Below, piece after piece: positions 1-8,081 of a DNA stretch of 64,000 nt (position 1 is its first letter; every line of letters begins with the position of its first letter). The stretch is taken from positions 62,001 to 126,000 of the forward strand of contig JANQRT010000066.1 in NCBI GenBank assembly GCA_028284385.1, read 5' to 3'. The notes beneath the pieces are model-generated. The model was not told the DNA's origin, did not search any database, and saw only the letters and a program-made list of their open reading frames with translations. Source of the stretch: Opitutaceae bacterium. GTDB taxonomy: Bacteria > Verrucomicrobiota > Verrucomicrobiia > Opitutales > Opitutaceae. The position numbers and the translations under genes are program-made.

Positions 1-457
1 TAATAAATTCCATATCGATTGGGAATGAATGACCTAAAGCTAGAGAGTCGCTAGCCTTTTACCACAACTCATGCATTAGTTCGCATTAAGATAGTGCCTC
101 TTGGCTCCGCATTCTTGACATTCTAGCTCGGCTTTCGATTGCCGGAGAAGAAAGGGTCATTTCAATCGTATCCGATAGGCATTGCTTCAGTAAATCAATC
201 GTTACCTGAAATTGATGCCGTCTAAGCGATTGTTTGCTTGATGACTTCGCATTTAAGCGTATAATAAATCCTACAGGCAATCTACGAGAGGATCGTGAGA
301 GCTAATTTGGCTAAGCCATGGGCGTTCGCGTATCTACTCGAGAACTTAAACTGGCCCAAAGCCCCATCAGGCCAACGTTTCCCCCCGCCGCTTGCCCTTT
401 AGACTAACTATGCTCAAGGCAAATCAAGGCATCAACCATCCAAAGAAAGGGTGAATC
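1..457. other. Non-coding leader region
   Basis: I see no supported gene here. A possible minus-strand reading frame at 86-280 (64 codons) resembles no family known to me and has no convincing ribosome binding site. The last 100 bases presumably carry the promoter of the plus-strand monooxygenase at 458, but no clear -35/-10 pair can be defended. Confidence 0.5.
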
Positions 458-1738
458 ATGTTCGGCAAAAGAAATAGCGAAACGCTTATCGTTGGAGCCG
501 GCCCCATCGGCATGATGACCGCCCTCGCGCTAGCCCAAAACGGCGTAAGAGCGAACATTATCGATAAAGCGAATAGAACCTGCGCTCGAAGCAACGCGTT
601 GGTTCTTAACCCCGCCTCTCTAGAGGCGTTTAATCGACTCGGCATTGTAGATCGGATAATCGATAACTCATTCAGAGTCGATGAAATCGTCTTCTACGAC
701 GACTCCCAAGTTCGCGAAACCGTAAAATTAAAGGACCTCGACATCGCTTTTCCTTTTCTCGCCATTGTACCGCAAAGCTCGCTGGAGGATCTTCTGGAAA
801 GCGAACTTAAGAGAGAGGGCGTATCCATTTTATGGAATCATCGAGCGACTCACATCAAGCACATGATCAACGGCATAGAGCTGGAGGTAGATAAGCTTGT
901 GGAACGCTCCATTGGCTACGCGGTAGCCCATTCCGAAAAGCTAGTAGATAAAACCATCAGCTTCCAAACCAAGCTGATGCTGGTGGCGGACGGCTATAAT
1001 TCCCTGCTCCGAGACAGGCTGGGAATCGAAGCGACTTCAGTCGGCCAGACTAGCCAACACGCCCTATTCGATATTGAAACGGATGCCTATCCGGACCGCG
1101 AAATTCGCATAAGCATTAACAAAGGACTCGAAACGGTCCAGTATCCAATGATTGGGGACATGAGCAGATTGGCATTTCAATTCGAAGGAATGACGCTTCC
1201 CTCGGACTATCGAGAAAAGGAGAGAATGCCCGTGCAAGCGTCTTTCGAGCAAGAGAAGCTTCTCGGCGACAGGCATCTGTATGAACTGATTCAGAGTCGC
1301 TGTCCTTGGAATACTGGATACATTAATCGAGTTATATGGAGGGCCGCCGCTCCCTTCGAAATCCGCAAGGTAAAAATGCTTCGAGAAGGTCATACGGTCC
1401 TTTTAGGTGATGCCGCCAGAACGTTTGCCCCAACCGGGATGGCAAGTCTTAACCAAGGTCTGCAAGAGGCGGAGAGAATCGCCGATACGATCAAAAACGA
1501 TCTTGGAAAGAGCGAACTTCTCTTGAGTCTAGATCGACAACTGGAAGAATTCGAAACGGAATGGGACGCCCTCTACCACCTGGGCACGCACTCCCACCCT
1601 CTTGATATGGCCGATCCATGGACTGTAGCCAACAGGAAGCAGCTTTTACAATCCCTTCCTGCTAATGGCGAGACCCTTGAACGCCTCGCATCACAGCTTT
1701 TTATTCATCTCGTAATACCACAGATGGTTGATGCTTAG
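458..1738 (+). CDS. FAD-dependent aromatic-ring monooxygenase-like protein
   Basis: This 426-residue protein has the architecture of class A flavoprotein monooxygenases (FAD_binding_3, PheA/TfdB/UbiH type). The N-terminal Rossmann motif GAGPIG at about residues 13-18 binds the ADP part of FAD. A late GDAAR motif near residue 318, followed by PTGMASLNQGL, is the second FAD contact typical of the family. Members use NAD(P)H and O2 to hydroxylate aromatic or polyketide-like substrates; the substrate cannot be read from sequence. The ATG at 458 follows a purine-rich GAAAGGGTG. The gene stands alone and is closed by a strong hairpin terminator. The methyltransferase downstream is on the same strand but beyond that terminator, so co-transcription is unlikely. 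No transmembrane segment or signal peptide is evident. Confidence 0.85.
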   Translation: MFGKRNSETLIVGAGPIGMMTALALAQNGVRANIIDKANRTCARSNALVLNPASLEAFNRLGIVDRIIDNSFRVDEIVFYDDSQVRETVKLKDLDIAFPFLAIVPQSSLEDLLESELKREGVSILWNHRATHIKHMINGIELEVDKLVERSIGYAVAHSEKLVDKTISFQTKLMLVADGYNSLLRDRLGIEATSVGQTSQHALFDIETDAYPDREIRISINKGLETVQYPMIGDMSRLAFQFEGMTLPSDYREKERMPVQASFEQEKLLGDRHLYELIQSRCPWNTGYINRVIWRAAAPFEIRKVKMLREGHTVLLGDAARTFAPTGMASLNQGLQEAERIADTIKNDLGKSELLLSLDRQLEEFETEWDALYHLGTHSHPLDMADPWTVANRKQLLQSLPANGETLERLASQLFIHLVIPQMVDA

Positions 1739-1751
1739 GCATAGGCGATGC

Positions 1752-1783
1752 AAGCCGAGGGGATTAATCCCTCGGCTTTCTTG
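1752..1783 (+). terminator. Rho-independent terminator after the monooxygenase
   Basis: AAGCCGAGGG (1752-1761) pairs perfectly with CCCTCGGCTT (1769-1778) around a short AT-rich loop, and is followed by TTCTTG. It lies 14 bases after the stop of the FAD monooxygenase. Confidence 0.85.
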
Positions 1784-1850
1784 AACATTAATTCTTTCGC
1801 CATTGCGTTCCAGGATTGCCGGCTCTTATGTCCCTTCGGTGAACGAAAAA

Positions 1851-2771
1851 ATGTCTAAGATGGTGCTGGACCGCATTCGCGAATGCCAAAAAACTATCCT
1901 CGATCGAACCAAACGGATTTTTGGAGAAACGTCCGTATCCAGAAACATAAGAGAAGCCTTTCTGGCAACACCTCGTCATTGCTTTGTTCCTCGATATCTG
2001 AACGGCGACTCCGGAGTGTGGAGCGATGTCGATCCAGACTCTCTTGGCGCTCATATTGACGACCTATATGCCGATCAACCACTTTGCATATATCAAAATC
2101 AAAGCGGAAAAACCGTATCCACAATCTCCCAACCTTCACTCGTACTAGAGATGTTGCACTTGCTTGATTTAGAGCCGGGGCAGAAGGTTTTCGAACTAGG
2201 AGGCGGCAGTGGGTGGAACGCGGCCCTTGCCGGTCGTTTGGTCAAGCCAGACGGCAAGGTATTCAGCATGGAAATCGAAGACGCTCTTGTCTCTAATGCT
2301 CGAAAGGCTATCGAGGACCTCGGGATCACGAATGTGGAAATGATCAGCGGAGATGCGGCCATGGGGTTTTCTGAAGAAGCTCCTTTCGACCGCTGCCTGT
2401 TCACCGCATCGTCAAAAAGTCTGCCTTTGGTTTTCTTCGATCAGGTTAAGCAAGGAGGTATATTATTGTTCGTATTCAAATTTCGAGAACACGAAGATTT
2501 GCTTTTGGCTCTTCGCAAGACAGGAAACCATTTTCAAAGCGAACTACATTTTCCTTGTAGTTTTGTACCACTACAAGGATCGCAGGCCAATCCTCTCGAA
2601 CCCCTCGACGATGTCAAATGCGATGACCTCAGCTTCGCCAGAAAGATTCTCCAAACTGACGCGGAGGATCTCATCATAAGCTTCTACAAAAGAGGCGAGG
2701 AGCCCGAACTCGGACCACGGTCCTGCGTTGTCTATCGAAAAGACACAGCCTGCGTTTGCGAACTCCCTTAA
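1851..2771 (+). CDS. Protein-L-isoaspartate O-methyltransferase-like SAM methyltransferase
   Basis: The ATG at 1851 gives 306 residues. A TTG at 1803 and a GTG at 1839 are possible upstream starts in the same frame. The protein has the PCMT layout: an N-terminal region ending in TPRHCFVPRYL, then motif I FELGGGSGWNAALAG for S-adenosylmethionine, an acidic MEIE at the end of strand 2, and the PCMT post-motif FDRCLFTASSK...VKQGGILLFVF. PCMT enzymes methylate L-isoaspartyl residues in aged proteins. This one is longer than the usual 210-220 residues because of a C-terminal extension of about 90 residues with no recognised domain, so another methyl acceptor is possible. Its stop overlaps that of the convergent aminotransferase by 4 bases. 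Confidence 0.8.
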   Translation: MSKMVLDRIRECQKTILDRTKRIFGETSVSRNIREAFLATPRHCFVPRYLNGDSGVWSDVDPDSLGAHIDDLYADQPLCIYQNQSGKTVSTISQPSLVLEMLHLLDLEPGQKVFELGGGSGWNAALAGRLVKPDGKVFSMEIEDALVSNARKAIEDLGITNVEMISGDAAMGFSEEAPFDRCLFTASSKSLPLVFFDQVKQGGILLFVFKFREHEDLLLALRKTGNHFQSELHFPCSFVPLQGSQANPLEPLDDVKCDDLSFARKILQTDAEDLIISFYKRGEEPELGPRSCVVYRKDTACVCELP

Positions 2772-3871
2772 AGATAGTCCTTCAAGGCGCCAATAAGCGT
2801 ATCCACAGAATCTCTACTTGCATTGCTGGCCATTAGGCCGATTCGCCAAATCTTGCCAGCCAATGGGCCTAACCCGGCTCCTACTTCGATATCATGATCC
2901 TTCAACAGGGCTCCGCGGACCTTCGCTTCGTCAAATCCTTCGGGGAGGTGTAATGTAGTGAGTGGATTGAGACGCTCTCCTTCGGGAACAACCGGAGCAA
3001 AGCCGAATGCGCCTAATTGCTCTCTCAAGTAGGCAGCTGCATCCGCATGGCGGGCCCATCTCGCTTCTAGGCCTTCATCCACAATTTCCTGAAGCGCAGT
3101 TTCCAGAGCGAACGCCATGGAAATGGGAGCCGTATGGTGATAGCTGCGCCCGCCATCGCCATCCACATAAGCAAGGATAGCGTCTAGATCGAAATAGAAA
3201 CTTGGTGTGGGACGGCTTCGTTTTCTATAAACCTCCAAAGCCCGGTCGGAGATAGTCACAGGGGCTAGACCGGGAGGAACGCCCAAACACTTTTGAGTAC
3301 CGGAAAAGGCGACGTCGACTCCCCATTCATCAATGGATACAGGCATGCCAGCAAGCGAAGTCACGCAATCAATGAAAAACAGCGTATCCGATTCGCGACA
3401 TACAGCGGCAATACCATCAACGTTTTGATAAACACCGGTTGAAGTCTCTCCATTAACAAGAGCGGCGATCTTAGGACGATGCTCGCGAATGGCCTGATTA
3501 AAGATTTCAACATCGACAGCCCTACCCCATTCTTGCTCAACTCGGATGACATTCGCTCCAAGCTTTTCGGACAGGGAAGCAATCCGCCCGCCAAAAACGC
3601 CATTCACTCCGACCACCAGAGTATCGCCAGGCTCCAGAAAGTTGACGAGAAGAAACTCCATGCCTGAACTGCCCGTACCTGAAACCGGAAATGTCACTTT
3701 ATTCTCCGTCTGAAACACCTTGCGAAGAAGGGACTTGGTCGATTCCATTACATCGAAGAATTCTGGATCCATGTGCCCGACCAGCGGACGGGAAAGAGCT
3801 TCGAGCACGGAAGGTGAAGCATTGCAAGGTCCGGGACCAAGTAGCAGTTTGGAAGTAGTTGCTGTTTGCAT
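2768..3871 (-). CDS. Class V aminotransferase (alanine-glyoxylate / serine-pyruvate type)
   Basis: A 367-residue PLP enzyme of fold type I, class V. The N-terminal GPGPCNASPSVLEAL and GHMDPEF match the alanine:glyoxylate / serine:pyruvate / phosphonopyruvate group. FIDCVTS supplies the PLP-ring aspartate (D168), and SGTQKCLGVPPG supplies the Schiff-base lysine (K194). The likely reaction is transamination of alanine or serine with glyoxylate or pyruvate in the cytoplasm. Length is typical of the family. It ends convergently against the PCMT-like gene with a 4-base overlap. The Rrf2 regulator ends 26 bases upstream on the same strand, so the regulator and enzyme may share a transcript. The exact amino donor is unknown. 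Confidence 0.88.
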   Translation of the reverse strand: MQTATTSKLLLGPGPCNASPSVLEALSRPLVGHMDPEFFDVMESTKSLLRKVFQTENKVTFPVSGTGSSGMEFLLVNFLEPGDTLVVGVNGVFGGRIASLSEKLGANVIRVEQEWGRAVDVEIFNQAIREHRPKIAALVNGETSTGVYQNVDGIAAVCRESDTLFFIDCVTSLAGMPVSIDEWGVDVAFSGTQKCLGVPPGLAPVTISDRALEVYRKRSRPTPSFYFDLDAILAYVDGDGGRSYHHTAPISMAFALETALQEIVDEGLEARWARHADAAAYLREQLGAFGFAPVVPEGERLNPLTTLHLPEGFDEAKVRGALLKDHDIEVGAGLGPLAGKIWRIGLMASNASRDSVDTLIGALKDYL

Positions 3872-3897
3872 ACAAAAAGAATTTAAAACGAGTAAAC

Positions 3898-4365
3898 TTA
3901 ACTCAACACGGGATTCGCAGGAATATCCGGATAGTCGCTTCGATCTGGCTTTACGCTGTGTTTGGTAAACACGTCAAGCTTGGTATTCGTGAGCCAGGCG
4001 ATCATCTCCTCGTTCTTTTCTTCCAGCTCGTAGTGAAGTGGACAAGGATCGCCATTTCCGCACCAGCCAGGCCCAAATGGACACGTCAATCCATCTTCCA
4101 CCTTCTCGAATAGTCTGACGATTTCCAGGAGAGAAATCTCGCTCGGCTTTTTAGCAAGGAAGAAACCGCCACCGGGTCCAGGCGTTCCGTTGACCAAGCC
4201 GGCGGTAGACATTTGAGACATCAGCTTGCCGACCAGCGGCTTTGAGAGCGCCCTCGCCTTAGCAATGGTTTCGGAATTAGCCTTGAACCCCTCCTTATCG
4301 AAATTCGCGGCCAGATAGCTGAGGCTAGCAATCGCGTAATTAGCCATTTTTCCGTATCCAAACAT
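3898..4365 (-). CDS. Rrf2/IscR-type transcriptional regulator with candidate Fe-S cysteines
   Basis: A 155-residue Rrf2-family winged-helix regulator. The N-terminus (MANYAIASLSYLA, then IAKARALSKPLVGKLM) is the family helix-turn-helix, and PGPGGGFFLAK is the wing with the conserved GGF. Three cysteines in CPFGPGWCGNGDPCPL are spaced as in Rrf2 proteins that ligate an iron-sulfur cluster (IscR, NsrR, RsrR), so it probably senses redox state, NO or cluster supply. It lies directly downstream of the aminotransferase's upstream edge and 455 bases from the cbb3 oxidase operon end; a role in controlling that operon is attractive but unproven. The ATG at 4365 gives the canonical family length. Confidence 0.9.
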   Translation of the reverse strand: MFGYGKMANYAIASLSYLAANFDKEGFKANSETIAKARALSKPLVGKLMSQMSTAGLVNGTPGPGGGFFLAKKPSEISLLEIVRLFEKVEDGLTCPFGPGWCGNGDPCPLHYELEEKNEEMIAWLTNTKLDVFTKHSVKPDRSDYPDIPANPVLS

Positions 4366-4820
4366 AGTCTTAAATTAGCAAAACTTACCCAGTTGGCTAA
4401 TACACCTAGCGCCTCTCTAATAGTCTAATAAAGACAATTTTCTAATTTTTATACAGGGCAGAAGAAAGGACCTGCGAGCGAAGCGGAAGTCCGATCCACT
4501 CGCAGGCTTGATGAACAACGCTTTACACCAAGAATTGAGAAAATTGCGGCATGAAATTCCAACTCATTGCTATGTTTCACTCGCGACGAGAAGCCAAGGA
4601 GCCCATCAACCTGACACGTTTTGGGCTCCTCTGGCCTTTAGCCTAATCCAACTGGCATATTTAACCTAAATACGATTTATAAGAATCTGCGTGGTAAGCA
4701 CTCCCGCTAGCCAGATCGTTTAAGCTAGGATTCCATTCTCTAGCCAACAAGAAGCTTGATTAAAAGACTGGTCGATTTGAGGAATTTCTGCAATCCAAAT
4801 TAAGATAAAAATGTCTTTTT
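4366..4820. other. Intergenic region between Rrf2 regulator and ccoI
   Basis: No gene is supported in these 455 bases. The side near 4366 must hold the Rrf2 promoter; it contains ATTAGC (4374-4379) and GCTAAT (4396-4401) as a weak inverted repeat that could be an autoregulatory site. Further on, CCTGCGAG/CTCGCAGG (about 4470-4505) and AGGAGCCC/GGGCTCCT (about 4597-4636) can form stems that may terminate the cbb3 operon transcript on the minus strand, although neither has a clean U-tract. Confidence 0.45.
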
Positions 4821-7226
4821 TTATTCGTATGGATCGGTCCAAGCATGTTTTCCTCCCGTTTCTCTCCATTTTCCTATAATAAAAACCCATGCCAATCCCA
4901 ATGAAATGATGGAACTGAAAGGCATTAGAATCGCAGCCAGAAGAGGAGTGACCAAACCGGCTAAGGCCAGACCAATCGCAAAAACGTTGTAGGCAATGGC
5001 GAATGACAGGATCGCCCAGTAGGCTCGACGACGCGCCGAGCCTACTACAAAGAGATGCGCAACGCCTTTCAAGCCGTCGCCGGAGTAGTAAAAGTCAGCT
5101 TTACTAGCCATTAGTTCGGAATCGGTGATGGGAGTACCACTACAAGCTGCAGCCTCGAATGCCAAGCTGTCGTTAATGCCATCTCCGATCATGAGACAGT
5201 CATGGGGCTGCTTTGCTATCCAGCTGGCCTTGTCTTGTGGCGATAGGCCTCCCAAAGCAGGTTCAATTCTCGATTGAATATGACTAGCAATTGTATTCAC
5301 TTTTTCCTGATTGTCCCCACTGAGAATAGCCAAACGCTTTCCCATGCTCGATAATCTCTTGAATACCGAACTCGTGTCCGGACGAGGGCGGTCGATACAC
5401 ACTATTTTCGCAAGCAGGTTCCCATCATGAGTGAAAACCGCATCCGAATCGTGAGAAGCGTTCAAAGCCCAAGACGCCTTTCCGAGGCGATAAAGCCTAT
5501 CCTCATGGAGCATCTCTAAACCAAGTCCCGGATGCTCTAAAGGGGCATATCCGGTCATGGGAGAAAACGTTCCCTTGACCATCAGTCTTTCTCGAATGCT
5601 CGCCGCGACAGGATGCAGTGAATCTCGAACCATGGTTGATAGAAGGCAAAGCGTCTCCTTGGGCAAAACGTCGAGATCGTTATCGTTCACAATGGTAAGC
5701 CGACTTCGAGTCAGAGTTCCCGTCTTATCGAAAACAATCTGCCCAATCCTCTTGATCTTCGCCCAAATATCATTGGACCTTGGATACAGCCCCTGCAACC
5801 TGAGGCGAGCTACCGCGAGATCGTCGACAAGAGGCAGGGCAATCCCAATCGAACAGGGGCACGAAACCACCAAGATAGCCAATGATACTTTGAGAGCAAC
5901 ATCCATCTGGCCATGCAAAATCCATAGGCCTCCTCCAAAAAATGAAATCGCGACCACGGAAATCAGATAGACGACAATGAATCGCTGCAACCCAGAGTTC
6001 TGAAATCCGCGCCTCTCGTCGATGTTTAGCAAGGCTCGCAGCAAAGAATCAGTCCAGTCTTCCTCAGCCTCGAGTTTGACACGGTTTGTATCCATCAGTC
6101 TTGAACCCGAAGGAATGATTCCGTCCGCCGTATAGACAGAAGGTTCAGATTCGCCTGTAATCCAACTCAGATTGAAACTGGCTTTTGAAGATATTAGCTT
6201 TGATCGAACGGGAACAAAGGAATTTCTTTCCGAAAAGAAAACGTCTCCCGACCTCAGCTCGCAGGACGGGACTTTTTCCGTCCCCCGGCTTTCCGAACGC
6301 AACCGTTCTACAACAGGAACGCCCATCTGAACGCGGGATAATCGATTTCGATTTACCTCAATCGCTCGCTCTTGCAGCCAACGACCAATAAGCATCAAGA
6401 AAACGAATACAGAAACGAAATCGAAATAGACGAGATCATCCTTGCCGTAGAGAAATCCGTACCACGAAAAGCCATAGGCGACGACTAGACCCAGCGAAAT
6501 AGGAAGATCCAAATGGATGGATTTGCTGAAGGCCGCTCGGCAGGCCCTAGTGATAAAGTAACTCCCTCCGAAAACCATGCTAAGCGTCGAGAAAAGCGCG
6601 GACATCCAGCTAAAGGAGCCAGCCAAAGGAGAACTCGCTTCCATTCCCAAGTAGCCTGGCAAAGTGTAGAGCATAGCGTTAAGAGCAAAGGCGCTGCAAA
6701 TCGCTAATCGCCAAACAAGGCGACTCGTCTCAGAGGTTTTCTTTTGGTCGAGTTTCTCTAGCGTGTATCCGAATTTTTCTATAGCCTTCGCGAAGGCGAC
6801 TGCTTTGAATTCGGATTTATCGAACTTAAGCCTGATCTCGCCACGCTGGGCGTTGATCCTGCATTCAATACCTCCTGGCTCTTCCTTGAATAGCTTTTCA
6901 ATCAGCCAAACGCAACCAACGCAAGAGATGCCTCCCACGCTGAGAGCAAGAGTTATCGGTCCTTCGGCTTCTTGAGCTTCAACCATATCGGAAAGCCAAC
7001 GATAGTCTTGTCGACCGAAAACGGCATCTCCAACTGGGGCGCTTTTACCGCCTTGCAGCTCGTAGAATTGACTCAGACTCTCGTCGTGAATCAGCCGATG
7101 CACATACTCGCAACCGGAACAACAAAATCGAGTCTGTTCAGACGAAACGAGAAATTCGGTACCACAGTGCTCGCAATTCGCAAGAGAATCGATCCTCGAA
7201 CTGCTCTCTGTAACCAACATACTCAT
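4821..7226 (-). CDS. ccoI: CcoI/FixI copper-translocating P1B-type ATPase for cbb3 oxidase assembly
   Basis: An 801-residue heavy-metal P-type ATPase, last gene of the cbb3 operon. Order of parts: an N-terminal cysteine-rich zinc-ribbon-like head (CEHC at 18-21, CCSGC at 35-39), an HMA domain with GGISCVGC (C102, C105), transmembrane helices, the actuator TGES (358-361), the intramembrane metal site CPC (456-458), the phosphorylation loop DKTGTL (D500), an HP motif near 538 and the hinge GDGIND (681-686). The extra N-terminal cysteine head and the operon position identify the FixI/CcoI branch, which delivers copper for CuB of cbb3 oxidase instead of detoxifying copper. The start lies one base past the stop of the SafE-like gene. 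Confidence 0.95.
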   Translation of the reverse strand: MSMLVTESSSRIDSLANCEHCGTEFLVSSEQTRFCCSGCEYVHRLIHDESLSQFYELQGGKSAPVGDAVFGRQDYRWLSDMVEAQEAEGPITLALSVGGISCVGCVWLIEKLFKEEPGGIECRINAQRGEIRLKFDKSEFKAVAFAKAIEKFGYTLEKLDQKKTSETSRLVWRLAICSAFALNAMLYTLPGYLGMEASSPLAGSFSWMSALFSTLSMVFGGSYFITRACRAAFSKSIHLDLPISLGLVVAYGFSWYGFLYGKDDLVYFDFVSVFVFLMLIGRWLQERAIEVNRNRLSRVQMGVPVVERLRSESRGTEKVPSCELRSGDVFFSERNSFVPVRSKLISSKASFNLSWITGESEPSVYTADGIIPSGSRLMDTNRVKLEAEEDWTDSLLRALLNIDERRGFQNSGLQRFIVVYLISVVAISFFGGGLWILHGQMDVALKVSLAILVVSCPCSIGIALPLVDDLAVARLRLQGLYPRSNDIWAKIKRIGQIVFDKTGTLTRSRLTIVNDNDLDVLPKETLCLLSTMVRDSLHPVAASIRERLMVKGTFSPMTGYAPLEHPGLGLEMLHEDRLYRLGKASWALNASHDSDAVFTHDGNLLAKIVCIDRPRPDTSSVFKRLSSMGKRLAILSGDNQEKVNTIASHIQSRIEPALGGLSPQDKASWIAKQPHDCLMIGDGINDSLAFEAAACSGTPITDSELMASKADFYYSGDGLKGVAHLFVVGSARRRAYWAILSFAIAYNVFAIGLALAGLVTPLLAAILMPFSSIISLGLAWVFIIGKWRETGGKHAWTDPYE

Positions 7227-7227
7227 A

Positions 7228-7932
7228 CTAATGGCACATAGCGCTAATAACCGAAATCATATCGACGTCCAGAAACGAACGGCTAACAAGAAGGGTAATA
7301 GCTATGAGGGCCAAGCCGCGTCGCCAATTCGTTAATACTTTCGGATTGTATCTCGTATTCAGAAACCCAAAGCCAAACTGCAGTCCAATGAGAGCGAACG
7401 AACTTGATAAGCCGAACAGTAAAAGCAGGAACGAGCCCTGCCCAGCAGAGCCGGAGAGAGCGGCGACCCAGAAAAAAGTATACAAGGCGCCGCAGGGCAA
7501 AAAAGGCGTAGCGAGCCCAAGCGCTAATCCTCGCCAGTGTCCGGAAGTCGCGTAGGCTCGGGATAGAATGGCTCGGCTGAAGCGAGCAAAACCAGGGAGT
7601 TTCGAAAGATGCCGATCGAAATTGAAAAGAAGCGCCACGAAAAAGAGAGCGAATGCCCAAGGCACGATCAACGTTGGGACACCACCCAGGGCGTCAATGA
7701 TGCGAGAGCCCATGGAACCGGCTAGAGCCCCGCAAACCGTATAGGAAAAAAGGCGACCAGAATGATAGCCCAGTATAGGACCTAACGATCGAGCGTTACT
7801 GGCCTGTCGACCAGGAGAGATAATGGCGCACGAAATAGGTCCGCACATCCCCGCGCAGTGGAAACTGGTCGCCAAGCCTGCCAGTAAAGCCGATACCGGA
7901 TTCACCAGCTCAACTAGATTGCTAGACATCAT
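7228..7932 (-). CDS. SafE/TauE-like membrane protein of cbb3 operon (COG2836 type)
   Basis: A 234-residue polytopic membrane protein of the UreH/DsbD-like transmembrane group commonly found next to ccoGHIS genes. The motif SFHCAGMCGPI near the N-terminus, with two cysteines in the first membrane segment, and FLPCGALYTFF near the middle are characteristic and suggest copper or thiol handling. I start it at the ATG at 7932, which overlaps the stop of the preceding 50-codon gene as ATGA. A longer reading frame reaching 8043 would run through that small gene in another frame and gives a non-membrane N-terminus. It lies between the small membrane protein and ccoI and is very likely co-transcribed and involved in oxidase biogenesis. 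Confidence 0.85.
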   Translation of the reverse strand: MMSSNLVELVNPVSALLAGLATSFHCAGMCGPISCAIISPGRQASNARSLGPILGYHSGRLFSYTVCGALAGSMGSRIIDALGGVPTLIVPWAFALFFVALLFNFDRHLSKLPGFARFSRAILSRAYATSGHWRGLALGLATPFLPCGALYTFFWVAALSGSAGQGSFLLLLFGLSSSFALIGLQFGFGFLNTRYNPKVLTNWRRGLALIAITLLVSRSFLDVDMISVISAMCH

Positions 7933-8081
7933 CGAATCGCCTTCTGGATTGGGACAGGAGTTGGAGCGTTTTTGCTGGCAGTCGAAATGAGCCAGCTCCA
8001 AGCGACGATCAGAACTACAAAGGCTCCAATAACCCAGAACCATAACGTCTTCCAGCCTCTATTTTCTGATCTTCGCTTCAT
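7929..8081 (-). CDS. 50-residue single-span membrane protein between ccoG and the SafE-like gene
   Basis: A short gene whose ATG overlaps the ccoG stop (ATGA, 8078-8081) and whose TGA overlaps the next start (7929-7932). The product begins MKRRSENRGWKTLW, has one hydrophobic span (FWVIGAFVVLIVAWSWLI) and ends in a short polar tail. Translational coupling on both sides makes it convincing despite its size. In other bacteria this position is taken by ccoH/fixH, a membrane protein of about 150 residues; this could be a minimal FixH-like remnant keeping only the membrane anchor, or an unrelated assembly peptide. The sequence alone does not prove homology to FixH. Confidence 0.75.
   Translation of the reverse strand: MKRRSENRGWKTLWFWVIGAFVVLIVAWSWLISTASKNAPTPVPIQKAIR

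Noticed and set aside
86..280. 64-codon minus-strand frame
   Set aside because: No family likeness, no ribosome binding site and no operon context.
7933..8043. Longer N-terminus for the SafE-like gene starting at 8043
   Set aside because: It runs antisense-frame through the 50-codon membrane gene and lacks a signal or membrane start; the ATGA overlap at 7929-7932 gives a better start.
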